Shown here: positions 44,582 to 52,712 of the stretch, piece after piece | Layout of the letters: each line of letters opens with the position of its first letter | Numbering within the stretch: position 1 is the stretch's first letter | Program-made: the position numbers and the translations under genes | Notes under the pieces: generated by a model | Databases searched by the model: none | What the model saw: only the letters and a program-made list of their open reading frames with translations | Told to the model about the DNA's origin: nothing | DNA from: Tepidimonas sediminis | Lineage (GTDB): Bacteria; Pseudomonadota; Gammaproteobacteria; Burkholderiales; Burkholderiaceae_C | Assembly: GCF_007556605.1 (NCBI RefSeq) | Contig: NZ_VJND01000013.1 | Coordinates: 1-64,000 of the forward strand | Direction: 5' to 3' | DNA: 64,000 nucleotides

Positions 44582-45598
44582 ATGAACGGTGCCCATCCCA
44601 CCCCGCTGAAATTCCTGCACCCGGGCTGGTTCACGCCGGTGATGGGCCTGAGCGGCCTGGCGCTGGCGTGGCACGCCGCCGGCCCCGTGCTGGGCCCCTG
44701 GGCCGAGGGCGCGGCGCTGGTCATCGGCGCGCTGGCCGCGGCGGTGTTCGTCGCGGTGCTGGCCGGCTCGCTGCTGCGCTGGCGGCGCCACCCCGAGGCC
44801 GTCGCCGAGGACCTGCGCCACCCGGTGCGGCACGCCTTCGTCGCCGCCGCCCCGGTGGGCCTGCTGCTGCTGGCCACTTGGCTGCAGGCCGTGGGGCTGG
44901 CGCTGCCGCTGGCGCACGCGCTGTGGTGGATCGGCTCGATCGGCCAGCTCGGCGTCACCGTCTGGGCGCTGGGGCGGTGGCTGGCGCCCACCGTGGCGCA
45001 CGCGCCGGATGCGCAGTCGCTGTGGAACGGCATCACGCCGGTGCTCTACATCCCGGTGGTCGGCAACGTCGTGGCGCCGCTGGCCGGCGTCGGCTTCGAG
45101 CACGCGATGTGGTCGGCGGTGCACTTCGGCATCGGGGTGTTCTTCTGGCCGGTGGTGTTTGCGCTGCTGGTGGCGCGGCGCCTGGCGCACGGGCCGATCC
45201 CGCCGCGGCTGCACCCGACCTGGTTCATCTCGCTGGCGCCGGCGGCGGTGGTGGGGCTGGGCGCGCTGCGCTTCGGCTGGCCGCCGGGGGTAGCCGCCGC
45301 CGTGTGGGGCGTGGGCCTGTTCATGCTGCTGTGGGTCGGCACGCAGGCGCGGCGCTTCTTCGCCCAGCCGTTCGCGCTGCCGTTCTGGGCGGTGTCGTTC
45401 CCGCTGGCGGCCTTCACCAGCCTGAGCTTCAAGCTGGCCGCGGCGCTGGCGCTGCCCGCGCTGCAGGGGGCGGCGTTGGCGCTGCTGGCGCTGGCGTCGG
45501 TGGTGATCGCGGCGCTGGCCCTGGCCACCGTCAAGGGGCTGCGCGAGGGCACCCTGCTGGCACCGGAGCCGGTGGCGCCGGTGGTGGCGGCGCCGTGA
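44582..45598 (+). CDS. TDT/SLAC1-TehA family anion channel or exporter
   Basis: 338 aa with about ten membrane helices. The opening FLHPGWFTPVMGLSGLALAWHAAG is the TDT signature (F-x-P-x-WF-x-x-VMG-x-x-GL). Members carry tellurite, C4-dicarboxylates, sulfite or small anions; the sulfur-linked neighbours favour sulfite-like substrates here. It begins 20 bases after the DUF2892 gene and ends at a hairpin. Confidence 0.9.
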   Translation: MNGAHPTPLKFLHPGWFTPVMGLSGLALAWHAAGPVLGPWAEGAALVIGALAAAVFVAVLAGSLLRWRRHPEAVAEDLRHPVRHAFVAAAPVGLLLLATWLQAVGLALPLAHALWWIGSIGQLGVTVWALGRWLAPTVAHAPDAQSLWNGITPVLYIPVVGNVVAPLAGVGFEHAMWSAVHFGIGVFFWPVVFALLVARRLAHGPIPPRLHPTWFISLAPAAVVGLGALRFGWPPGVAAAVWGVGLFMLLWVGTQARRFFAQPFALPFWAVSFPLAAFTSLSFKLAAALALPALQGAALALLALASVVIAALALATVKGLREGTLLAPEPVAPVVAAP

Positions 45599-45617
45599 GA
45601 CGGCCGCTCCGGCCGTC
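45599..45617 (+). terminator. 7-bp hairpin after the TDT gene
   Basis: GACGGCC and GGCCGTC flank a GCTCC loop immediately after the stop codon of the TDT gene. No T-run follows. It may mark the operon end; a TAGCAT box at 45659-45664 could be a separate promoter for the next gene. Confidence 0.4.
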
Positions 45618-45671
45618 ACCCGTGCGACGCGGACGCGGCGTGCGCCCGCGCCGCGCGGCTAGCATCGCACG

Positions 45672-46424
45672 ATGGACCTGCCTCACGCCGCGCTGCTGAC
45701 GGCGGCCGCCTTGGCCGCCGGCGCGCTCAACGCCATCGCCGGCGGCGGCAGCTTCCTGACCTTTCCGGCGCTCGTCTTCACCGGCGTGCCGCCGATCGTG
45801 GCCAACGCCACCAGCGCGCTGGCGGTCAGCCCCGGCTACCTCGGCAGCACGCTGGGCCTGCGGCGCGAGCTGGGCGCGCTGCCGGCCGCGCGGCTGCGCC
45901 GGGAAGCGCTGCTGGCCGCCGGCGGGGGCGTGCTCGGCGCGCTGCTGCTGCTCGTCACGCCGCCGGCGGCGTTTCGCGCGCTGGTGCCATGGCTGCTGGC
46001 GCTGGCCACCGCGGTCTTCGTCGCCGGCCCGCACCTGGTGCGGCGGCTCACCCGCGGCGACGCCCGCGACCATCCGCGCGCGCGCGCCTGGGGCCTGCTG
46101 GCGGTGGCGGTCTACGGGGGCTACTTCAACGGCGGCCTGGGCATCCTGCTGATGGCGCTGTACGCCGCCACCGGGGAGACCGACGTCCACCGCGCCAATG
46201 CGCTGAAGAACCTGAACTCGCTGGTGCTGTCGCTGCTGTCGGTGGCCACCTTCGCGCTGGCCGGGGCGATCGCCTGGGGGCCGGCGCTGCTGATGGCCGC
46301 CGCCGCCACGGCCGGCGGCTACCTGGGCGCGCGCGGGGCGCGGCGCCTGCCCGCGCGCGCGGTGCGCGCGGTCGTCATCGTCACCGGGCTGGCGATGACG
46401 GCGGCGTTCGCGTGGCGCGGCTGA
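45672..46424 (+). CDS. TauE/SafE family sulfite/anion permease
   Basis: 250 aa with about eight membrane helices in two related halves. AAGALNAIAGGGSFLTFPALVFTGVPPIVANATSALAV and GGYFNGGLGILLMALYAATG are the paired TauE/SafE motifs. The family exports sulfite or sulfoacetate-like anions. It is on the same strand as the preceding RND/DUF2892/TDT genes with a 73-base gap, possibly with its own promoter. Confidence 0.93.
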   Translation: MDLPHAALLTAAALAAGALNAIAGGGSFLTFPALVFTGVPPIVANATSALAVSPGYLGSTLGLRRELGALPAARLRREALLAAGGGVLGALLLLVTPPAAFRALVPWLLALATAVFVAGPHLVRRLTRGDARDHPRARAWGLLAVAVYGGYFNGGLGILLMALYAATGETDVHRANALKNLNSLVLSLLSVATFALAGAIAWGPALLMAAAATAGGYLGARGARRLPARAVRAVVIVTGLAMTAAFAWRG

Positions 46425-46434
46425 GGCAGGGAGA

Positions 46435-46455
46435 ACCCTGGACACTCGTCAGGGT
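46435..46455. repeat. Inverted repeat after the TauE gene
   Basis: ACCCTG and CAGGGT flank nine bases just after the TauE stop codon. It could be a weak terminator or an operator for the next gene. Limited support. Confidence 0.25.
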
Positions 46456-46536
46456 CACTCCCATGACATTGATCACGATGAGATGGTATGGTTATTTGAT
46501 TGACGTTTCAGGACGCACGCTTTTTACGCTCCCATC

Positions 46537-46863
46537 ATGCAACGGCACCCCGACGTCCTCGAAGGACGGCTCGACAAGATCGCCTATCCCCACATCCGCG
46601 AGCGGCTGCAGGCGCTGCGCCACGACCTGCCGGCCATGCTGGAGTATGTCAATCACCTGTTCCTCGACACCCGCGACGGGCAGCGGCGCGGCTTCGATTT
46701 CACCACCGCTTCGACGCTGATGGAAATCAAGCACGACCTGATGCTGCAATTGGACGAGTACACGCGCTTGAAGCGCCATGTCCTGCCGTGGGAGCAGGAA
46801 TTCCGCGTCGCCTCGCCCGGGCGGCCCTACCAGCCGCCGGTGAAGCTGCCGAAGAACTGGTGA
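46537..46863 (+). CDS. Hypothetical protein of 108 residues
   Basis: Starts MQRHPDVLEGRLDKIAYPHI and ends PGRPYQPPVKLPKNW. It is charged and helical, with no signal peptide, membrane helix or known motif. The upstream 70 bases are clearly AT-richer than the surroundings and contain TTGAT/TTGACG-type hexamers, so it may have its own promoter. The following GMC gene begins 17 bases later. I do not recognise the family; the coding call rests on a compact frame with natural codon use. Confidence 0.6.
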   Translation: MQRHPDVLEGRLDKIAYPHIRERLQALRHDLPAMLEYVNHLFLDTRDGQRRGFDFTTASTLMEIKHDLMLQLDEYTRLKRHVLPWEQEFRVASPGRPYQPPVKLPKNW

Positions 46864-46879
46864 GCCGAGGGACGGGCGC

Positions 46880-48553
46880 GTGGACGGACCGGTCTTCGAC
46901 CACGTCATCGTCGGCGCCGGCACGGCCGGCTGCCTGCTGGCCAACCGCCTGAGCGCCGACCCGGCGCGGCGCGTGCTGCTGCTGGAAGCCGGCGGACGCG
47001 ACGACTACCTCTGGATCCACATCCCGGTCGGCTACCTGTACTGCATCGGCAACCCGCGCACCGACTGGCTGTACCAGACCGAACCCGACGCCGGCCTCAA
47101 CGGCCGGCGGCTGCGCTACCCGCGCGGCAAGGTGCTGGGCGGCTGCTCCAGCATCAACGGCATGATCTACATGCGCGGCCAGGCGCGCGACTACGACGGC
47201 TGGGCCGCGCACACCGGCGACGCGGCGTGGTCGTGGGCGAACTGCCTGCCCGACTTCAAGGCGCACGAGCAGCACTGGCGGCTCGACGTCGGCACGGACG
47301 AGGCCTTCGCCGCGCTGCACGGCCACCGGCGTACCGGCAGCACCGGCGAATGGCGCGTCGAGCGCCAGCGCCTGCGCTGGGCGATCCTCGACGCCTTCGC
47401 GCAGGCGGCGCAGCAGGCCGGCATTCCCGCCACCGACGACTTCAACCGCGGCGACAACGAGGGCGTCGGCTACTTCGAGGTCAACCAGCGCGCCGGGTGG
47501 CGCTGGAACGCGGCCAAGGCCTTTCTGCATCCGGTGGCGCGGCGACCCAACCTGACGGTGTGGACCGGCGCCCACGTGGCCGGCCTGCGGCTGGAGGGAG
47601 GCGAGGGCGCGCCGCTGCGCTGCACCGGCGTGGAGGTGGTGCGCGACGGCCAGCGCCTGACGGTGCACGCGGCACGCGAGGTGACGCTGGCCGCCGGCGC
47701 GATCGGCAGCCCGCAGATCCTGCAGCTGTCGGGCATCGGGCCGGCGGCGTGGCTGCGGCCCCTGGGCATCCCGGTGCGCGCGGACCTGCCCGGCGTCGGC
47801 GCCAACCTGCAGGACCACCTGCAGATCCGCGCGGTCTACCGCGTCCATGGCGCACGCACGCTCAACACGCTGGCCCACAGCGCCTGGGGCCGGCTGCGCA
47901 TCGGGCTGGAGTACCTTTTGTGGCGGCGCGGCCCGATGAGCATGGCGCCGAGCCAGCTCGGCGCCTTCACGCGCAGCCGGCCGGACCGCCCCTGGCCCGA
48001 CGTCGAGTTCCATGTGCAGCCGCTCAGCCTCGACGCCTTCGGCGAACCGCTGCACCCCTTCGACGCCATCACCGCCAGCGTCTGCAACCTCAACCCGGGC
48101 AGCCGCGGCACCGTGCGCATCCGCAGCCCGCGCTGGGAAGATGCGCCGGCCATCGCACCGAACTACCTCTCCACCGCCGAAGACCGGCAGGTCGCCGCCG
48201 ACAGCCTGCGGCTGGCGCGGCGCATCGTCACCCAGCCGGCGCTGGCACGCTACCGGCCGGAGGAAATCCGTCCCGGCCCGCAATACCAGACCGACGAGGA
48301 GCTGGCGCGGCTCGCTGGCGACATCGGCACCACCATCTTCCACCCGGTCGGCACCACCGCGATGGGGCCGGACGGCGACCCGATGGCCGTCACCGACAGT
48401 CGCCTGCGCGTGCGCGACGGCCGCGGCGGCCGCATCGGCGGCCTGCGCGTGGTCGACGCCGGCATCATGCCCACCATCACCAGCGGCAACACCAACAGCC
48501 CGACGCTGATGATCGCCGAAAAGGCGGCGCGCTGGATCCTGGCCGGCGACTGA
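46880..48553 (+). CDS. GMC-family FAD-dependent oxidoreductase (choline/alcohol dehydrogenase-like)
   Basis: 557 aa from GTG 46880. The FAD-binding motif DHVIVGAGTAGCLLANRLS is at about 7-25, then YPRGKVLGGCSSINGMIYMRGQ, GAIGSPQILQLSGIGP, and the C-terminal active-site region FHPVGTTAMG with TNSPTLMIAEKAA. It oxidises an alcohol (choline, a polyethylene glycol or another primary alcohol) to an aldehyde. No betaine-aldehyde dehydrogenase is adjacent, so choline is not specially supported. Confidence 0.92.
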   Translation: MDGPVFDHVIVGAGTAGCLLANRLSADPARRVLLLEAGGRDDYLWIHIPVGYLYCIGNPRTDWLYQTEPDAGLNGRRLRYPRGKVLGGCSSINGMIYMRGQARDYDGWAAHTGDAAWSWANCLPDFKAHEQHWRLDVGTDEAFAALHGHRRTGSTGEWRVERQRLRWAILDAFAQAAQQAGIPATDDFNRGDNEGVGYFEVNQRAGWRWNAAKAFLHPVARRPNLTVWTGAHVAGLRLEGGEGAPLRCTGVEVVRDGQRLTVHAAREVTLAAGAIGSPQILQLSGIGPAAWLRPLGIPVRADLPGVGANLQDHLQIRAVYRVHGARTLNTLAHSAWGRLRIGLEYLLWRRGPMSMAPSQLGAFTRSRPDRPWPDVEFHVQPLSLDAFGEPLHPFDAITASVCNLNPGSRGTVRIRSPRWEDAPAIAPNYLSTAEDRQVAADSLRLARRIVTQPALARYRPEEIRPGPQYQTDEELARLAGDIGTTIFHPVGTTAMGPDGDPMAVTDSRLRVRDGRGGRIGGLRVVDAGIMPTITSGNTNSPTLMIAEKAARWILAGD

Positions 48554-48587
48554 CGACCCGCCCGGATGAGGCCGCCCGCCTCCCCTG

Positions 48588-48740
48588 CCCTAGGGGTTAG
48601 TCCGGAAGCGCGCGGCCGGCCGCGCTGTCTAGAATGGCCGCAACGCGAGCGCTGGCGGCCAGCGCCACCGGGACTCGCGGGGGCTCGAGGAGACGACACA
48701 CACGATGCGCGGACGCCGGCCACGTGCCGGCGTCGTTTTT
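48588..48740 (+). other. Leader-like non-coding segment: palindrome, promoter-like boxes, terminator
   Basis: The gap after the GMC gene holds, in order, the palindrome CCCTAGGG (48588-48595), a GGAAGC box near 48603 and GTCTAGAAT near 48628. A GAGGAGA ribosome-site-like stretch is followed by ATG at 48704-48706, and a terminator comes directly after. This arrangement looks like the start of a transcription unit that stops almost at once: a small RNA, a leader peptide, or the scar of a deleted gene. Confidence 0.4.
48712..48740 (+). terminator. Rho-independent terminator
   Basis: GACGCCGGC (48712-48720), loop CACGT, GCCGGCGTC (48726-48734), then G and five T. A perfect 9-base-pair stem with a T-run makes it the only fully canonical intrinsic terminator I found in the window. 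It points along the plus strand. Confidence 0.85.
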
Positions 48741-48760
48741 CGTGGATCGCCAAGGCGGCT

Positions 48761-49063
48761 TCAGGCGCGGGTGTCGAGCAGGCTGCCGGCCATGCGGTCG
48801 GCGGCCTTGAACACCTGCAGGTTGGCGGCGAATGCCGTGGCGGCCATCTTCTGCTCGATGAGGTCGGCCGGCAGATCGGCACCCGGCACGGGCATACGCT
48901 CGGCCTGAGCGCGCACGCCACCCTGCGGCTGCGCCTCGGCACGCGCCTCGACGCGCCGGTAGCCCTCCGTCGGCAGGTTGGCGACGTTGGAAGCCGCCGC
49001 CTGCAGCCGCGTCTGCGCGGCAGCCATGCCGGACGTGGCGATGGAGCTGACGTTGCCGATCAT
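48761..49063 (-). CDS. Minimal flagellar rod-like protein (FlgC/FlgB-type)
   Basis: 100 aa. The N-terminus MIGNVSSIATSGMAAAQTRL with QAAASNVANLPTEGYRRVEA is the flagellar basal-body rod signature (SGM...Q..L...A.N.AN..T.GY). The C-terminus LIEQKMAATAFAANLQVFKAADRMAGSLLDTRA matches the rod/hook C-terminal helix. The middle is only about 40 residues, so the protein consists almost solely of the two helical ends. It is not in a flagellar operon: its neighbours are a permease and the leader segment. It could be a rod accessory or an orphan. Confidence 0.85.
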   Translation of the reverse strand: MIGNVSSIATSGMAAAQTRLQAAASNVANLPTEGYRRVEARAEAQPQGGVRAQAERMPVPGADLPADLIEQKMAATAFAANLQVFKAADRMAGSLLDTRA

Positions 49064-49125
49064 GGCCGCAGTGTAGCCCCGCGGCCGCCACCGGATCAGT
49101 GGCCGCCGACGGACGGCGGCGCGCG

Positions 49126-50412
49126 TCAGGCCCGGCGGCCGCGCTGCAGCAGCGCGTGCAGCAGGATGGCGCCGAACGTCGCGGTGCCGATGCCGCCGAG
49201 CGCGAAGTCGCCGAACTTCAGCGTGAAGTCGCCGGTGCCCAGCACCAGCGTGATCGCCGCCACCAGCAGGTTGCGGTTGTCCGAAAAGTCCACCTGGTTG
49301 TCGACCCAGATCTTGGCGCCGGCCACCGCGATCAGGCCGAAGACGACGATCGAGACGCCCCCCATCACCGCCAGCGGAATGGCCTGGATCAGCGCGCCGA
49401 ACTTCGGGCTGAAGCCGAGCAGGATCGCCATCAGCCCGGCGACGACGAAGATCGCGGTGGAATAGATCTTGGTGGCGGCCATCACGCCGATGTTCTCGGC
49501 GTAGGTGGTCACGCCGGTGCCGCCGGCGCTGCCGGCCACCATCGTCGCCAGCCCGTCGCCCATGAAGGCGCGCCCCATGAAGCGGTCGAGGTCGCGTCCG
49601 GTCATCGCCGTCACCGCCTTGATGTGGCCGAGGTTTTCCGCCACCAGGATGATGGCCACCGGCGCGATCAGCACGATGGCCGGCGCGCTGAACACCGGCG
49701 CGCTGAACTGCGGCAGCCCGAACCACGGCGCCGCCGCCACGCCGGACAGGTCCAGCGGCTTGCCCAGCCCCAGCCCGTTGGCCAGCACCGCGTAGACGAT
49801 GCTGGCCACGATCAGCCCCATCAGGATCAGCAGCCGCTGCACCATGCCGCGCGTCAGCACCGCCACCAGCCCGACGCAGACGAACGTGACGGCCTGCATC
49901 CAGGCGTCGAACGGCGTCGGCGCCATGTTCTTGACCGGGATGTGCGCCAGGTGCAGGCCAATGACGGCCACCACCGAGCCGGTCACCACCGGCGGCATCA
50001 GGCGCTCGATCCAGCCGGTACCGACCGCGTGCACGACGGCGCCGATCAGGAAGTACAGCAGCCCGCAGGCGACGATGCCGCCCAGCGCCACGCCGAGGTT
50101 GGCGTTGGGCCCCTGGCCGGCGTAGCCGGTGGCGGCGATCACCACGCCGATGAAGGCGAAGCTCGAGCCGAGGTAGCTCGGCACCTGCCCCCCGGTCATC
50201 AGGAAGAAGATCAGCGTGCCGATGCCGCTCATCAGCACCGCCACGTTGGGGTCGAAGCCCATCAGGATCGGCGCCAGCACCGTCGCGCCGAACATCGCGA
50301 TCAGGTGCTGCACGCCCAGCAGCGCGGTCTGCGGCCACGGCAGCCGCTCATCGGGTGCGATGACGCCGCCGTCGCGCAGCACGGCGTCGGACTTCTCGGT
50401 CCACTGGAACAT
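49126..50412 (-). CDS. Uracil/xanthine permease family transporter
   Basis: 428 aa, nucleobase:cation symporter-2 family with about 14 helical segments. GVQHLIAMFGATVLAPILMGF, AENLGHIKAVTAMTG, and the conserved GSAGGTGVTTYAENIGVMAATKIYS block (substrate Glu in AENIG) identify it; UraA/RutG are the closest named types. It probably imports uracil with protons. The ATG at 50412 was chosen because FQWTEKSDAVL directly precedes the conserved core. Confidence 0.92.
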   Translation of the reverse strand: MFQWTEKSDAVLRDGGVIAPDERLPWPQTALLGVQHLIAMFGATVLAPILMGFDPNVAVLMSGIGTLIFFLMTGGQVPSYLGSSFAFIGVVIAATGYAGQGPNANLGVALGGIVACGLLYFLIGAVVHAVGTGWIERLMPPVVTGSVVAVIGLHLAHIPVKNMAPTPFDAWMQAVTFVCVGLVAVLTRGMVQRLLILMGLIVASIVYAVLANGLGLGKPLDLSGVAAAPWFGLPQFSAPVFSAPAIVLIAPVAIILVAENLGHIKAVTAMTGRDLDRFMGRAFMGDGLATMVAGSAGGTGVTTYAENIGVMAATKIYSTAIFVVAGLMAILLGFSPKFGALIQAIPLAVMGGVSIVVFGLIAVAGAKIWVDNQVDFSDNRNLLVAAITLVLGTGDFTLKFGDFALGGIGTATFGAILLHALLQRGRRA

Positions 50413-50557
50413 GGCGGTTCTCACTCCTGGCGTCGATGCAAATGGGCGCGATTGTGCCTGCGCGGGCGCCGGCACCGCAAGCCTGGCGTCAGCGGCGCAG
50501 CGGCGTCCGCACCGCCGCCGCTGACACCCAGGTGACGGCGCCGACGTCCCGGCCTTC

Positions 50558-50563
50558 CATAAT
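50558..50563 (+). promoter_or_regulatory. Possible -10 box for acetoacetyl-CoA synthetase
   Basis: CATAAT lies 31 bases before the ATG, in the divergent region between the permease and the synthetase. No convincing -35 was found. Confidence 0.3.
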
Positions 50564-50593
50564 CGGCGGCGTCCCCGTCTGGGTCGAACCGCG

Positions 50594-52705
50594 ATGCCCG
50601 CTTGCGCCCTTCCGCCCCACGAACCGCAGCTCGACCGCTACCAGCGCTGGCTGCGGCAGCACCATGGCCTGCGCTTCGACGACTACGATGCACTGTGGCG
50701 CTGGTCGGTGACGGACCTGCCCGCGTTCTGGCAGAGCGTGTGGGACTATTTCGGTCTGCACTCGCCCACGCCGCACCGCGCGGTGCTGGAGGGCGGCCCG
50801 ATGCCGCACGTGCGCTGGTTCCCGGGGGCGCAGCTCAACTACGTGCACCAAGTCTGGCGCCACGTCGAGGCCGCCGAGGCCGCCGGCCAGCCGGCGCTGA
50901 TCGCCGAGGACGAGCTCGGGCGCGTGCGCACGCTGGGCTGGCGCGAGCTGCGGCGCCAGGTGGCCGCGCTGGCGGTGGGCCTGCAGGCGCTGGGCGTGCG
51001 CGCCGGCGACCGCGTCGTGGCCTGCCTGCCCAACCGCGCCGAGACCGTGGTGGCTTTCCTCGCCTGCGCCAGCCTGGGCGCGGTCTGGAGCGTGTGCGCG
51101 CCGGACATGGGCACGCCGGCGGTGCTGGACCGCTTCGGCCAGATCGAGCCGAAGGTGTTGATCGCCGCCGACGGCGTGCACTACGGCGGCCGCCCGCTGG
51201 ACCGCAGCGCCACGGTGCGCGCGCTGCGCGCCGGGCTGCCGACGCTGCAGCACGTCATCACGCTGCGCACGCCGTACGCGGCCGAGCGCGTCGAGGACAC
51301 GCTGGACCTGGCGGCGCTGCTGGACCGCGACGACGCCGCGGTGCGCGCGTTCGAGCCGGCCTGGCTGCCGTTCGACCACCCGCTGTGGATCGTCTACTCC
51401 AGCGGCACCACCGGGTTGCCCAAGCCGATCGTGCACGGCCACGGCGGCATCGTGCTGATGGGTCTGGTGCTGGGCGTGCTGCACAACGACCTCGGTGCCA
51501 GCTACGACGCCAACAGCCTCGGCGAGCGCTTCCACTGGTACAGCTCCACCGGCTGGGTGATGTGGAACGCGCAGGTCGGCGGGCTGCTGGGCGGCACGAC
51601 GATCGTGCTCTACGACGGCAGCCCCGGCGGGCGGCGCGACGAGCCGGACTGGAGCGTGCTGTGGCGCTTCGCGTCGCGTCACCGCGTGACCTTCTTCGGC
51701 GCCGGCGCGGCGCTGTACGCCAGCATGATGAAGGCGGGCGTGGACCTGGAGGCGCTGCAGGCGGCCGGCTGCGATCTGAGCTCGATCCGGGCGCTGGGCT
51801 CGACCGGCTCGCCGCTGCCACCAGACGTGCAGCGCTGGGGCAGCGAGCAGTTCGAGCGCGTGCGCGCGCGTGCGGGCCGGCCCATCCAGCCCGGGGCACT
51901 GCCCGGCGGGCCGGACGGGCCGCCGTGGTGGTGCAACATCTCCGGCGGCACCGACTTCTGCGGCGCCTTCATCGGCGGCAACCGGCGCCTGCCGCAGGTG
52001 CCGGGGCAGATGCAGTGCCGCCAGCTGGGCTGCGCGGTGCAGGCCTGGGACGAGCACGGCCGCAGCGTGGTGGGCCAGGTCGGCGAGCTGGTGTGCACGC
52101 GCCCGCTGCCCTCGATGCCGCTGTGCTTCTGGAACGACCCGGGCGATGCGCGCTACCTGGCCAGCTACTTCGACACCTACCCCGGGGTATGGCGCCACGG
52201 CGACTGGCTGGAGATCCGCGCCGACGGCGGCTGCGTGATCCACGGCCGCAGCGACGCGACGCTGAACCGCCACGGCCTGCGCATGGGCACCGGCGAAGTC
52301 TACGCCGCGGTGGAGGCGCTGCCGGAGGTGCTCGACAGCCTGGTGGTGGACGTGCCGCTGCCCGGGCGCGGCGACTTCATGCCGCTGTTCGTCGTGCTGC
52401 GCGAAGGGCTCGTGCTGGACGAGGACTTGCGCGCGCGCATCCGCGAGGCGATCCGCACGCGCCTGTCGCCGCGCTTCGTGCCCGACGCCATCGAGCAGGC
52501 ACCGGCCATCCCGCGCACGCTCAGCGGCAAGAAGCAGGAGCTGCCGGTCAAGCGGCTGCTGCAGGGCCAGCCGCTGGCGCGCGTGGTCAACCGCGACGCG
52601 ATGGCCAACCCCGAAAGCCTGGCGTGGTACGTCGACTACGCCGCGCGGCTCGGGGCCGCAGCCGCCGCCGTGGGCGGAGACGGTCGCGGCGGCGCGCTAC
52701 CATAA
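50594..52705 (+). CDS. Acetoacetyl-CoA synthetase
   Basis: 703 aa, acyl-adenylate-forming enzyme activating acetoacetate with ATP and CoA. The adenylate P-loop-like motif is IVYSSGTTGLPKPIVHGHGG, then STGWVMWNAQVGGLLGG, GSTGSPLPPD, HGRSDATLNRHGLRMGTGEVY and the catalytic lysine near SGKKQELPVKRLL. The N-terminal domain (FDDYDALWRWSVTDLPAFW) is the form found in acetoacetate- and acetate-CoA ligases. It may link ketone-body or polyhydroxybutyrate breakdown to acetyl-CoA. Confidence 0.95.
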   Translation: MPACALPPHEPQLDRYQRWLRQHHGLRFDDYDALWRWSVTDLPAFWQSVWDYFGLHSPTPHRAVLEGGPMPHVRWFPGAQLNYVHQVWRHVEAAEAAGQPALIAEDELGRVRTLGWRELRRQVAALAVGLQALGVRAGDRVVACLPNRAETVVAFLACASLGAVWSVCAPDMGTPAVLDRFGQIEPKVLIAADGVHYGGRPLDRSATVRALRAGLPTLQHVITLRTPYAAERVEDTLDLAALLDRDDAAVRAFEPAWLPFDHPLWIVYSSGTTGLPKPIVHGHGGIVLMGLVLGVLHNDLGASYDANSLGERFHWYSSTGWVMWNAQVGGLLGGTTIVLYDGSPGGRRDEPDWSVLWRFASRHRVTFFGAGAALYASMMKAGVDLEALQAAGCDLSSIRALGSTGSPLPPDVQRWGSEQFERVRARAGRPIQPGALPGGPDGPPWWCNISGGTDFCGAFIGGNRRLPQVPGQMQCRQLGCAVQAWDEHGRSVVGQVGELVCTRPLPSMPLCFWNDPGDARYLASYFDTYPGVWRHGDWLEIRADGGCVIHGRSDATLNRHGLRMGTGEVYAAVEALPEVLDSLVVDVPLPGRGDFMPLFVVLREGLVLDEDLRARIREAIRTRLSPRFVPDAIEQAPAIPRTLSGKKQELPVKRLLQGQPLARVVNRDAMANPESLAWYVDYAARLGAAAAAVGGDGRGGALP

Positions 52706-52712
52706 CCGCACC

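Noticed and set aside
46463-46536. Possible short peptide frame in the AT-richer patch
   Set aside because: No ribosome site and it continues out of frame through the 108-residue gene; the patch is better read as a promoter region.
48704-48907. Short plus-strand frame beginning at the ATG of the leader segment
   Set aside because: It runs straight through a strong terminator and then opposite the rod-like gene; its sequence is low-complexity Arg/Ala. A real protein is unlikely.
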